Position numbers and translations under genes: made by a program. A DNA stretch of 64,000 bases from assembly GCA_002454045.1 (NCBI GenBank), contig DKID01000017.1, forward strand, positions 1 to 64,000. The letters run 5' to 3'. The notes beneath the pieces were generated by a model. It was not told the origin of the DNA. It was given only the letters and a program-made list of their open reading frames with translations, and ran no database searches. This stretch comes from Nitrospina sp. UBA6727 (GTDB lineage: Bacteria; Nitrospinota; Nitrospinia; Nitrospinales; VA-1). This document shows, one piece after another, positions 46,773 through 57,365 of this stretch (its first letter is position 1; each line of letters begins with the position of its first letter).

Positions 46773-47572
46773 TGGTTTTTCGAGGAAGAAACGGGCACCA
46801 TGAATTGGAACGTATCCGACGGCAACTTCTGGTTGATGGCGGGGTTTTCGTATTTCACCCGAATGGTTTCTCGTTTTTCGGGGAATGACAATGTTGTTAG
46901 GTGAGGAAAATCGTAATCCCCGACTTTGGCGTATTCCCGCCACGTGACGGAATAAACGGAACGTCCCGCTAGTTTTCGGGTCATCCGAAGAGGCAGCAGA
47001 GTCGCGGCGGAAAACTGAATCGTCACGTTACCACCGCGGCGGATATCGGCGCACCGCAGAATGTATCGCGTCCGATCTGCGTTCAAGTGTGAGTCCAAAA
47101 CTTTAAGGGCATCGAGTCGCGGAACGTCGCCGACGAAGACTCGCAGGTGTTCGCGGAAGTCCAACTGTGTCCCCAGCATTTTCGCGACCAAGGATTTCAT
47201 TTCCGCGCCGGAATAATACTTGCCGTTAACCGGATTAAAAAATACAGCCTTCCCGTTGTGATAGATAAAAATCCCCACGACCTGGCCAAACAAGCCATAG
47301 GTATCCACTCGAATAGATTGGTTGTTTTGAATCGCCAGTGCTTGGCGGAATATTTGTTTTTGATTTTGGTTTAGAAAGGTAGTGCGGGCGAAAGATTTGA
47401 AGTTGGCAATTTTCCCCGCCCGGTATTCCAATCTTTTCAGCAGGTAATCGGCGGTGATGGAATCTCTTAACGAATGTGGCGCAACGGGGTTGACGCGGGG
47501 CTGGCAACCGTAACCCATAAGCATCAAGACGAAGATGAGAAGCTTTAGAAAAAATGGATTCCGGTTTGCCAC
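46769..47572 (-). CDS. LolB-like outer-membrane lipoprotein (DUF4292-like)
   Basis: 267 residues. The signal region ends in a lipobox-like LMGYGC, so it should be lipid-modified. The rest is a single beta-rich domain (VDTYGLFGQVVGIFIYHNGK, GGNVTIQFSAATLLPLRMTR) like LolA/LolB and DUF4292 proteins, which receive or carry lipoproteins. It holds the lolB position of E. coli, immediately before ispE with a 4-base overlap. Sequence similarity alone is too weak to be sure of lipoprotein transfer. Confidence 0.78.
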   Translation of the reverse strand: MANRNPFFLKLLIFVLMLMGYGCQPRVNPVAPHSLRDSITADYLLKRLEYRAGKIANFKSFARTTFLNQNQKQIFRQALAIQNNQSIRVDTYGLFGQVVGIFIYHNGKAVFFNPVNGKYYSGAEMKSLVAKMLGTQLDFREHLRVFVGDVPRLDALKVLDSHLNADRTRYILRCADIRRGGNVTIQFSAATLLPLRMTRKLAGRSVYSVTWREYAKVGDYDFPHLTTLSFPEKRETIRVKYENPAINQKLPSDTFQFMVPVSSSKNQ

Positions 47573-47605
47573 GTTTCGTAACAGGCAGAAATTTAGCGGG
47601 CTTTC

Positions 47606-49483
47606 TTAATAACTTTGTTGCAAAAGATTTTGCGCTTTGCCGATTTTATCCTTGAGCGTTTGCGGGTCTGGAAGTTCCCCGCCCAAATCGCCTTCTGGGT
47701 TCACCGTGAGAAACAGGCTGTTCTCCCACGCCCCGCTGGCGCCGTCATAATTTTTCAGCGAGAATAAAATGTCGCCGAGATGGTCGTAAAGCACCGGGTC
47801 TGGGTCGGTGTAGATCATGGCTTTCTGAATTTGCGTCAAGGCTTTTTCCGGCTCCCCCTTTTTGAAATATATCCAACCCAGGCTGTCCAGGAAATAACCA
47901 TTGCGGGGCTGGGTCGTCAAGGCTTTTTCCAAGTGCACGAGAGCCTGGTCGAGGTCGTGCCCTTTCAGCGCGTACATATACCCCAAAAAATTATGCGCGT
48001 TGGAGTGCAAGGGATTCAACTCAATCGCCATCTTCATATTTTCCACCGCCCCTTTGTAATCCCCCGCCTTTTCCATCAAGGCACCCAACTCGAAATAGTA
48101 GGAATCTTTTTGCGGGTTCAAGGCCAGGGCTTTGCTCATGGATTCGACCGCCTTGTCATTTTTATTTTGAGCCATGTAAGCCAGCGCCAAGGAGTGATGA
48201 AGTTGGTCGTTGTCGGGTTCCATGGCGATGGCGCTGATGAGCAGGTCCACCGAGTTTTGTGTTTTTTTCATCAAGCCATAGAGTCGCGTCGCTTGGAGAA
48301 TGATGTCCATCGATTCCGGCTCCAACTTCCTGAGTTTCTCAAACTCTTCCGCGGCTAAATCCAGACGACCGTGGAGTTCATAAATCCGCGCCATGAAGAC
48401 ACGCGGACTCTTATCGTCGCGTTCGGCAACGACGAGTTGAAACTCTTCCAACGCTTGCATGTATAAAGTTTGCTCAAAGTAAATCGTCGCGATGTGCATG
48501 TGGATACTGGGTTGCTTTTGCAAGCCGGGGGGGAGGGCGCCTTCCGTTTGCGGATGACTCGGCTTCAAAGAGCCGTCGGCGTGAAGTTGCGACACTCGTT
48601 TCTTGATGGAGTCGTTACCCGGATTCAGTTTCAATAACAGTCCGTACTCTTTCAACGCGTTAGCAATTCTGCCCTGACGCTCGAACACCCACGCCAAATA
48701 GTGTCGGGCGTGGAGCAAGTTAGGTTTCAGAGCGACGGCTTTTTTGAGACTCTTCTCGGCCGCCTGCAATTGGTCGACGCGCAAATAAGCCCGCCCCATG
48801 TAAAACTGCATCAACGGATTATTGGGTTCCGCCAGCGTCCCTTTTTTATATTCCTCCAAAGCCTGATCGAATCGCCCCAGTTTTTCCAACAGGAAACCTT
48901 CCAATAACGCCGGCCGCGCATTTTCGGCGGCGACCTGACCGGCGCGGTCGTAATGCGCGATAGCCTCTTCCACCTTACCCCGGCTGGCTAAAATATCTCC
49001 CACGACCATCCTAATGTTTTCGTTTTCAGAAAAACGCGTCAGCGCATTTTGACCGGCGCGGAAAGCTTCCTCTAATTGACCAGCGCGGAGGAACAGGCGG
49101 ACTAATTTTTCATGGAACCTTTCCGCGTCTGGATCATGCCGCACCACTTCTTGATAATGCGAAGCCGCCCGCCGCCACTGATATTCCTTCTCCGCCTTCA
49201 TCGCCATTAGGTAATGATAATAGGCGCGGGGGTCTTGTGCATCCAGTTGCTGCGATTGTCGTTTTTTATTTTCGAACGACTCCACCGCGTAAGACGCAGA
49301 CAAGTCAACGTTCGTCGAACTTGAAATCCCAGTCGTCGCGCAGTTCGTCAGGAACAAAGCGGCGAGCATCAACCATCCCGCTTTGGCGCATGCACTCGGT
49401 TGGTCGAGTTTCCCCGCCGCCGCGGAGCCTCGCCGCTGGGTGGTGCCGCGCACGAAATTTAATTTACAATTTGCGTCTCGCAT
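47606..49483 (-). CDS. TPR-repeat lipoprotein
   Basis: 625 residues from the ATG at 49483; a TTG at 49525 is an alternative. A long hydrophilic N-terminus precedes LMLAALFLTNC, a lipobox that is set back about 38 residues, so a shorter start near LMLAALF is possible. At least 12 TPR-like units follow, such as YYFELGALMEKAGDYKGAVE and NPLMQFYMGRAYLRVDQLQA. TPR lipoproteins of this type act in envelope assembly or in a secretion or pilus complex. It is followed by the LolB-like gene and preceded by a DciA-like gene in the same direction. Confidence 0.85.
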   Translation of the reverse strand: MRDANCKLNFVRGTTQRRGSAAAGKLDQPSACAKAGWLMLAALFLTNCATTGISSSTNVDLSASYAVESFENKKRQSQQLDAQDPRAYYHYLMAMKAEKEYQWRRAASHYQEVVRHDPDAERFHEKLVRLFLRAGQLEEAFRAGQNALTRFSENENIRMVVGDILASRGKVEEAIAHYDRAGQVAAENARPALLEGFLLEKLGRFDQALEEYKKGTLAEPNNPLMQFYMGRAYLRVDQLQAAEKSLKKAVALKPNLLHARHYLAWVFERQGRIANALKEYGLLLKLNPGNDSIKKRVSQLHADGSLKPSHPQTEGALPPGLQKQPSIHMHIATIYFEQTLYMQALEEFQLVVAERDDKSPRVFMARIYELHGRLDLAAEEFEKLRKLEPESMDIILQATRLYGLMKKTQNSVDLLISAIAMEPDNDQLHHSLALAYMAQNKNDKAVESMSKALALNPQKDSYYFELGALMEKAGDYKGAVENMKMAIELNPLHSNAHNFLGYMYALKGHDLDQALVHLEKALTTQPRNGYFLDSLGWIYFKKGEPEKALTQIQKAMIYTDPDPVLYDHLGDILFSLKNYDGASGAWENSLFLTVNPEGDLGGELPDPQTLKDKIGKAQNLLQQSY

Positions 49484-49531
49484 TTTCTTTTGGATTATCC
49501 CACAACGCGGATAAATATTTCTCAAAGCGTA

Positions 49532-49852
49532 TCAAGCCACCGCCTTAAACACAATACCGTTTAGTAACGATTCCCCCGCCCTGCTGTTTATTTCCTGAAC
49601 GATTTTCTTTTTCAAAGAATCCAAAACCGGCACCCATTCTTTCCCTTCAACTCTGACGTGGAGTATCCCCCGGGCTACCTTGTCGATGGATGAAACCTCC
49701 GCGATTTCCTTTCCCACCACCAAGTTCCAATGATACGTCAACCATTCCTTTTGATTTGCTTTGGAAAAAATTTCGTCGGGAAGCGACCGAAAAAGCACCG
49801 ACCTTATCGGCGACCAATTTTTGCCTGCGCCTCGTTTTAGGTTCCCGACCAT
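49532..49852 (-). CDS. DUF721 (DciA-like) protein
   Basis: 106 residues with the DUF721 core (TYHWNLVVGKEIAEVSSIDK, GILHVRVEGKEWVPVLDSLK). DciA loads the replicative helicase DnaB in bacteria that lack DnaC/DnaI, and this is the likely role here. The protein is short but complete for the domain. It precedes the TPR lipoprotein by 6 or 48 bases depending on the start chosen. Confidence 0.8.
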   Translation of the reverse strand: MVGNLKRGAGKNWSPIRSVLFRSLPDEIFSKANQKEWLTYHWNLVVGKEIAEVSSIDKVARGILHVRVEGKEWVPVLDSLKKKIVQEINSRAGESLLNGIVFKAVA

Positions 49853-50005
49853 AAAGCACCGTGACGGAAAAAAGGCTCACCGCAAGATTTCATTTTAGCC
49901 GTCCTAATGTTTGAGTGAAAGTTATTTCTCCGCCGAGTTTTTCGTCGCGCCGTTGACGGTGACGCAGGAATGACGACGACAATGCGGGAATGACGCCGCC
50001 GCCGT

Positions 50006-50533
50006 TCATCCTGTTTGCAGCGACCGCGAAACTTTGACCAACTGGTCTGCTAATTTTTGAATACGCTGTTCGATTTCCGCGTCGGTCAAGTTTTCCCCTT
50101 CAAACGAATCGCCAGTGACGTAGATGAAACTGGGCAGAACGATGCAGCGGAAGTCCAGCATCAGACTGTTCGCCAGGCTCATGATGGACATATAACTGCC
50201 TTGTCCTCCGGCGGAGCAGAGGAATCCCACCACTTTGTTTTCCCAACTTTTTCCCGTAAGTTCGATGAAGTTTTTCGCGGCGGCGTTGGCGTCGTAATTA
50301 TAAATGGGGACGGCGAGCAAAATCCCTTGCGCTTTTTGTACTCGCTCCGCGGCGGCGATAACTTCCGGTTGCGCGTATACGGAATCTCCATCGCAAAGAG
50401 GCAAGGGGTTGTCCTTCAGCACCATAAAATCCACCGTCGCGCCTGCTTGACGGAGGGCTTCTCCCGCGCGCCGCGCCAGCGCGAGGCTACGGCTTTCAGG
50501 ATTGAGGCTGCAGGCAACAATTAAATACGCCAC
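50006..50533 (-). CDS. NADPH-dependent FMN reductase
   Basis: 175 residues of flavodoxin-like fold. It opens YLIVACSLNPESRSLALARR with the FMN-phosphate loop and has ILLAVPIYNYDANAAAKNFI and GGQGSYMSIMSLANSLMLDF. The FMN_red family reduces FMN or quinones with NAD(P)H; it may supply flavin or reduce chromate or azo dyes. No partner gene is adjacent. It is isolated by G/C-rich gaps on both sides. Confidence 0.88.
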   Translation of the reverse strand: MAYLIVACSLNPESRSLALARRAGEALRQAGATVDFMVLKDNPLPLCDGDSVYAQPEVIAAAERVQKAQGILLAVPIYNYDANAAAKNFIELTGKSWENKVVGFLCSAGGQGSYMSIMSLANSLMLDFRCIVLPSFIYVTGDSFEGENLTDAEIEQRIQKLADQLVKVSRSLQTG

Positions 50534-50843
50534 GACTTCCCTTATTATTTTTTAGAAGCGTTGCGCCATGCTCGCATTTTCTCGACGAAAAAATCAATCG
50601 AAAATCCGTCGCGCGATGGCGACGCGGTGGTGACGGCGCGCGCGGGTGACGGCAACGACGGTGACCACCACCGTCATTCCCGCCCTCCATCGTCATTCCC
50701 GCCCGCCGCCGTCATTCTGTGCTTGACACGGAATCCAGTGAGAAATGCACGGCGCAGCCGCTCCACTACGTTTATACTTTTCTCGTTGCGCGGGAAAGTC
50801 ATAAACGGTTAACCTAAACGCAATTCAAACACGGAGCGCGCGC
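50534..50843. other. 310-base gap with a GTCATTCC...GGAATCC repeat and low-complexity DNA
   Basis: Nothing protein-like is present. Positions 50590-50690 are of the G/C low-complexity type with several CGTCATTCCCGCC copies, and 50711-50739 is a full copy of the hairpin repeat (GTCATTCTGTGCTTGACACG...CAGT). The gap separates the divergent reductase and HAD genes, so promoters must lie here, but none is clear. Confidence 0.6.
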
Positions 50844-51542
50844 TTGCCTTTATCTTCTTTCAAAGCAGTTTTTTTTGATGTCGGCGGAACCCTGCTCCAC
50901 GTTCACCCTTCGGTTGGCGACGTTTACGCGCGGCACGCACGCCCCTTCGGTTTTTCGGGCTCCGTGCAAGAATTGAATGAAGGATTCCACGCGCAATGGA
51001 AAAAAATGGGCGGCATCGAATCCCTCGGCAATCAAAGCGGCGCCGCAGCGGAAAGAAAGTTTTGGCGCGAACTTGTTTATGAAGTGTTTCAAGCGACGGG
51101 CGGACTCGACCGATTTGAAGAATACTTCGCTCTCATTTTCGCGGCGTTCCGCGACAAATCTAACTGGCGAGTTTATGACGACGTCATCGAATCAAAAATT
51201 CTCGAGACCTTGAAAAAAAGAAAGGTGGTGCTCGGGGTCGTCTCCAACTGGGATTCCCGGTTGACCGCCATGCTCGAGGACATTGGTCTCGCGCGCTATT
51301 TTGATTTCATCCTTCCTTCCGCCGTGGTCGGTTCGGCGAAGCCCGATAAAAAAATATTTGAGGAAGCGTTGCGGCGAAGCGGGACCGCCGCTCATGAAGC
51401 ATGCCACATCGGCGATGACATCCGCACCGACGTGACGGGCGCCCGCCGCGTTGGCATCCACTCCATCCTGATCGACCGCGACCATCGTTTTGATGACGAC
51501 GCAGACACAACTAAAGTCGCCTCATTTCTGGAACTGGTTTGA
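50844..51542 (+). CDS. HAD-family hydrolase
   Basis: 232 residues from a TTG start. HAD motifs are present: I in VFFDVGGTLLHV (note Asp-x-Gly, so the second catalytic Asp is replaced), II in VVSNWDSRL, III in the Lys of KPDKKIF and IV in CHIGDDIRTDVTGA. This pattern matches the REG-2/HDHD3-like group, in which the usual second Asp may be absent. The substrate is unknown. The helical cap between residues 20 and 100 is of the C1 type. Confidence 0.88.
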   Translation: MPLSSFKAVFFDVGGTLLHVHPSVGDVYARHARPFGFSGSVQELNEGFHAQWKKMGGIESLGNQSGAAAERKFWRELVYEVFQATGGLDRFEEYFALIFAAFRDKSNWRVYDDVIESKILETLKKRKVVLGVVSNWDSRLTAMLEDIGLARYFDFILPSAVVGSAKPDKKIFEEALRRSGTAAHEACHIGDDIRTDVTGARRVGIHSILIDRDHRFDDDADTTKVASFLELV

Positions 51543-51567
51543 GAACGGTGACGACGACGGAAACTTT

Positions 51568-53121
51568 TCACGGTGACGGTGACGGCGGCGGAAACTTTTC
51601 GCGGCGACGGACTTTATGTCGCAACTGCGCGGCTAATAAAAAATAAAACGGCAGGTATTCGGCCCAGGGAATCCACGGTCTGAACGTTTGCAGTTCCTGA
51701 TAATCAAAATAAAAATCCAGATAATAAAGTCCCGCCAGCCCGGTCAAAACGAGCCACGCGCGGTGCGGGAATATGCACAAAAATGGTACCACCCAGCAGA
51801 GATACCACGGGTTCTGCACCGGGCTTAGCAGAAAGACGAGCGCCATGATCCAGAAAAATCCGCGGATAAATTCCGCCGGGCAATCGATGAGGGATGTTCC
51901 TTTGCGTAGCAGCCAAAATAAAACTCCGGCGACGATGACGGCGACCGAAACTTTGCTCATGAAAACGGGTAACGGATTCGACAGAATTACTTCATCCGCG
52001 AACCCGCCCAAAACATTGTGAAAGATGAAAACGAGAACGGCGAAAACGCTATCGTTGCTTTGCCAATGCGTGGCGAAAGTTTTGAGTCCGGCAAACATCC
52101 GTAGTCCGATATCCGCGAAGGGCAGGTATCCCAAGGCGATCACGGCCAGGAATAAAGCGCCGTTCCTCAGCAGAGCCAACCCCGCCCGCTTCCCGCCGCG
52201 CAACATTTTTTCATAACAAGCCCGAAGATATAGGGGGAACAAAATCAGCGGATACAGTTTTCCTAAAACGCTGCCCGCCAGAAACAAAGTCGCCAGGGTG
52301 TGGCGGTGGTGGAGCAGAAAATAAATGGAGCCGCAGAGCAGAGATATTCCGATGATGTCCAGATGAGTCGAGTTAAAAGTTTCCTTGATCACCAGCGGAC
52401 TCCAGAAATAAATCAGGCAGTCCGCTTTGTCCCGTCCCAACTTGGCAAGGATGCCGACGAGGAACGCCAGCGTCATAATATCGAAGACGAAAAATCCTAC
52501 GCGCATGACGACAATGCTGTCGGGTTTTACCTGATGCGCCAAGCGGAACACAAACTGCGCCATCGGCGGATAGACCGTTGGCACGTCGGGATGGTTCACC
52601 CGTTCCAGAGTTTTTGCAGATTGCGGCGACCGCCATCGCAACGCATCCAGCCGTTCCAGTTCGCGCTCGTTGCGCTCCGTGTAAGTTGCGTAATAACTCG
52701 CCGGGTCCTGAATTCTCCGCGCCTTGAAGTTGCGCACTTCGGCGGGGGCATATTCAAATGGATTGATTCCATTCGCGAACACTTTTCCATCCCACAAATA
52801 ACGGTACACGTCATCTTCCTGAATTTGTTGAGAGGGAAGGACGACGGCGCGAAACAACAAGCCGAACACGATGATTATCCAAAAAATGCCGCGGTCGCCG
52901 CGACGCCGCCGCACAAAAAACCAAGCGAGACCATAAAGCGCGCACAGGGAAAAATAAACCGCGAGGTAGGCGAGGATGGGTCTTTGCGAATAGCCTTCCC
53001 CCCAGTTGAATTGCCGAGAAAGATGAGTCAGGAAACCGTATAGCAGAAGGCTCGCCGCCCCCGTCAACAAAATCGGGATGCGGGAACGCATGCCCGCGGC
53101 GGCGCTCTTTTTTATTTTCAT
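51568..53121 (-). CDS. GT-C type mannosyltransferase-like membrane protein
   Basis: 517 residues from the ATG at 53121. About ten membrane helices and an early luminal loop with the Asp-rich QEDDVYRYLWDGKVFANG, the catalytic Asp motif of GT-C enzymes such as GT87/GT39-like polyprenyl-phosphate mannosyltransferases. Such proteins transfer sugars from polyprenyl carriers to lipids or proteins at the periplasmic side. The C-terminus (RRREKFPPPSPSP) is read from the low-complexity tract. The TPP riboswitch lies just beyond the start on the other strand. Donor and acceptor are not known. Confidence 0.8.
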   Translation of the reverse strand: MKIKKSAAAGMRSRIPILLTGAASLLLYGFLTHLSRQFNWGEGYSQRPILAYLAVYFSLCALYGLAWFFVRRRRGDRGIFWIIIVFGLLFRAVVLPSQQIQEDDVYRYLWDGKVFANGINPFEYAPAEVRNFKARRIQDPASYYATYTERNERELERLDALRWRSPQSAKTLERVNHPDVPTVYPPMAQFVFRLAHQVKPDSIVVMRVGFFVFDIMTLAFLVGILAKLGRDKADCLIYFWSPLVIKETFNSTHLDIIGISLLCGSIYFLLHHRHTLATLFLAGSVLGKLYPLILFPLYLRACYEKMLRGGKRAGLALLRNGALFLAVIALGYLPFADIGLRMFAGLKTFATHWQSNDSVFAVLVFIFHNVLGGFADEVILSNPLPVFMSKVSVAVIVAGVLFWLLRKGTSLIDCPAEFIRGFFWIMALVFLLSPVQNPWYLCWVVPFLCIFPHRAWLVLTGLAGLYYLDFYFDYQELQTFRPWIPWAEYLPFYFLLAAQLRHKVRRREKFPPPSPSP

Positions 53122-53173
53122 GTCGATAACTCTTGACTTACGGAAAATATGAAATAACCTGATCCCGACACGA

Positions 53174-53256
53174 TCACTGGGGGCGTTACGAACTGAGAGT
53201 CCTAATAAGGACGACCCTTTGAACCTGATCTGGATCATACCAGCGAAGGGAAGTGA
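53174..53256 (+). ncRNA. TPP (THI-box) riboswitch
   Basis: Positions 53174-53256 contain the THI-box signature: P1 strand TCACT at the 5' end and AGTGA at the 3' end, then CTGAGAGT, the ACCCTTTGAACCTGATCTGG core and ATCATACCAGCGAAGGGAA. These are the thiamine pyrophosphate-binding blocks. It lies upstream of thiS and would reduce expression of the thi operon when TPP is abundant. The terminator at 53276-53311 is its likely expression platform. Confidence 0.95.
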
Positions 53257-53275
53257 GGCCATCTGAAAAAGATTC

Positions 53276-53311
53276 GCTGCATTTCCCGAAAGTTGGGGTG
53301 CGGCTTTTTTT
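53276..53311 (+). terminator. Intrinsic terminator of the TPP riboswitch
   Basis: GCTGCATTTC at 53276-53285 pairs with GGGGTGCGGC at 53295-53304 (ten pairs with wobbles), loop CCGAAAGTT, followed by a run of seven T at 53305-53311. It starts 20 bases after the riboswitch aptamer. This position suits TPP-induced premature termination before thiS. Confidence 0.8.
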
Positions 53312-53404
53312 GTGCCCGCCCGTTTCAGAATCCCGCTGGATTCGCCCCGCGATTTTTGTTTTGTCTAATTGAGTTGACGGCTGCCGCAAGCCAAACCTTG
53401 TCTT

Positions 53405-53608
53405 ATGAAACTGACCATCAACGGCGAAGACCGCGAAATTCTGCAAAGCCGAAACCTTGCAGACCTGGCGCGCGAGTTGGATATTCAAGCGCCGAATTTC
53501 GCCATGGCGCTGAACAAGCAAGTCATCCCGCGGGCTAATTACGCCGCAACTCAAATCCGGGAAAACGACCAAGTTGAAATCGTGCACGCCGTGGGTGGCG
53601 GGGTTTAG
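53405..53608 (+). CDS. thiS: Sulfur carrier protein ThiS
   Basis: 67 residues. ThiS is the ubiquitin-like sulfur carrier of the thiazole branch of thiamine synthesis; its C-terminal Gly-Gly is adenylated and thiocarboxylated. The fold is seen in [20 protein letters not shown] and [13 protein letters not shown]. The chain ends in Gly-Gly-Gly-Val, so one residue follows the reactive Gly pair and may have to be removed. No ThiF gene is nearby. It is the first gene of the thi operon, 94 bases after the riboswitch terminator. Confidence 0.9.
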   Translation: MKLTINGEDREILQSRNLADLARELDIQAPNFAMALNKQVIPRANYAATQIRENDQVEIVHAVGGGV

Positions 53609-53675
53609 CGCCGCCGTCGCAGACCAACGCGCGGCATCGACTCTCGCAAGTTTTTATTTTTTTACGGACACAAAG

Positions 53676-54454
53676 ATGAACACAAAAAAAGAGTTCATGA
53701 AAATCGGCGGCAAGACCTTCGCGTCCAGACTGATTGTCGGCACCGGCAAATATAAATCCTTCGACGAAACCCGCCAAGCCATCGAAATTTCCGGCGCCGA
53801 AATGGTGACGGTCGCCGTGCGCCGAATTGAGTTGGACAAAAATAAGGACTCCATACTCAATCACCTCGACCCCAAACGCTACACATTTTTGCCGAACACG
53901 GCGGGATGCTATTCAGTGAAAGACGCGGTGATGACCTGCGAGTTGGCGCGGGAAGCGGGGCTGGGCGACATCGTCAAAGTGGAAGTCATCGGCGACGAAA
54001 AAACTTTGTTTCCCGACAACGAAGCCACGCTGGAAGCCTCCAAACTTTTGGTGAAGGACGGCTTTCATGTTCTGCCCTATTGTACCGACGATGTCGTCCT
54101 CTGCAAAAAACTCGAAGACATCGGTTGCGCCGCCGTCATGCCGTTGGCGGCGCCGATTGGTTCCGGCCTCGGCATCCGCAATCCGTACAACATCAAGTTG
54201 ATTCTGCAAGCGGTTACCGTCCCAGTCATCATCGACGCCGGGGTCGGCACCGCCTCCGACGCCAGTTACGCCATGGAATTGGGCGTCGCGGGAATCTTGA
54301 TGAACACCGCCATCGCCGCCGCCAAAGACCCGTTGAAAATGGCGCACGCCATGAAGTTGGCGGTCGAGTGCGGCAGGATGGCATACGAAGCGGGACGCAT
54401 CCCGAAAAAACTTTACGCCTCTGCCAGCAGTCCGCTGGACGGATTGATTGAAAT

Positions 54455-54458
<4 letters not shown>
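53676..54458 (+). CDS. thiG: Thiazole synthase
   Basis: ThiG makes the thiazole phosphate moiety from 1-deoxyxylulose 5-phosphate, ThiS thiocarboxylate and dehydroglycine. 260 residues from the ATG at 53676. It is a TIM barrel with the catalytic Lys in [15 protein letters not shown] (Schiff base) and the phosphate loop [15 protein letters not shown]. The frame is open further upstream, but those residues do not look like ThiG. It overlaps thiE at the ATGTGA junction. Confidence 0.96.
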
Positions 54459-57096
<2,638 letters not shown>

Positions 57097-57162
57097 CGAC
57101 TGGGCGCAAATTCCACGCGACGGCGACGACGGTGCGCCCGTCAGTCTATGTTTGCAGATATT

Positions 57163-57194
57163 AAGGGTCCCTTATTTTACGGGGCCCCTTTTTT
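57163..57194 (+). terminator. Intrinsic terminator after thiC
   Basis: AAGGGTCCC at 57163-57171 pairs (one mismatch) with GGGGCCCCTT at 57181-57190, with an A/T-rich loop, and is followed by a run of six T at 57189-57194. It ends the thi operon. Confidence 0.85.
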
Positions 57195-57303
57195 GTATCC
57201 GCCGATTGACCGATCAGGCATCCCTCTGGCAGCTTAAATCCACCAATATTTAACGATGAAATTTTAGAAAAAAAATAAAGAAATTAACTATTAAAATATA
57301 ACA

Positions 57304-57330
57304 TTAACTATATTAAAAATATATAGTTAA
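57304..57330. promoter_or_regulatory. Palindromic operator candidate upstream of the Fic gene
   Basis: TTAACTATAT at 57304-57313 and ATATAGTTAA at 57321-57330 are a perfect 10-base inverted repeat with a 7-base spacer (TAAAAAT). A further TTAACTAT half-site at 57284-57291 lies exactly 20 bases upstream of the first, two helical turns. The sites stand just before a TTGACT promoter box at 57337. This looks like the target of a dimeric repressor, perhaps the Fic protein itself via its C-terminal helix-turn-helix-like part. The repressor is not identified. Confidence 0.6.
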
Positions 57331-57336
57331 AAATAT

Positions 57337-57365
57337 TTGACTTGGAAATTTTATTGAAATAAAAT
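57337..57365 (+). promoter_or_regulatory. Sigma-70-like promoter for the Fic gene
   Basis: TTGACT at 57337-57342 and TAAAAT at 57360-57365 are separated by 17 bases. The -10 box overlaps the ATG at 57364, so transcription would begin near 57372, at or next to the in-frame ATG at 57373. The message might therefore be leaderless from that codon. Confidence 0.5.

Noticed and set aside
50534..50843. CRISPR-like repetition of CGTCATTCCCGCC
   Set aside because: Copies are unequal in length and spacing, and there are no spacers of regular size or cas genes.
52300..53043. 247-residue plus-strand open frame
   Set aside because: It is antisense to the GT-C glycosyltransferase, whose membrane pattern is convincing.
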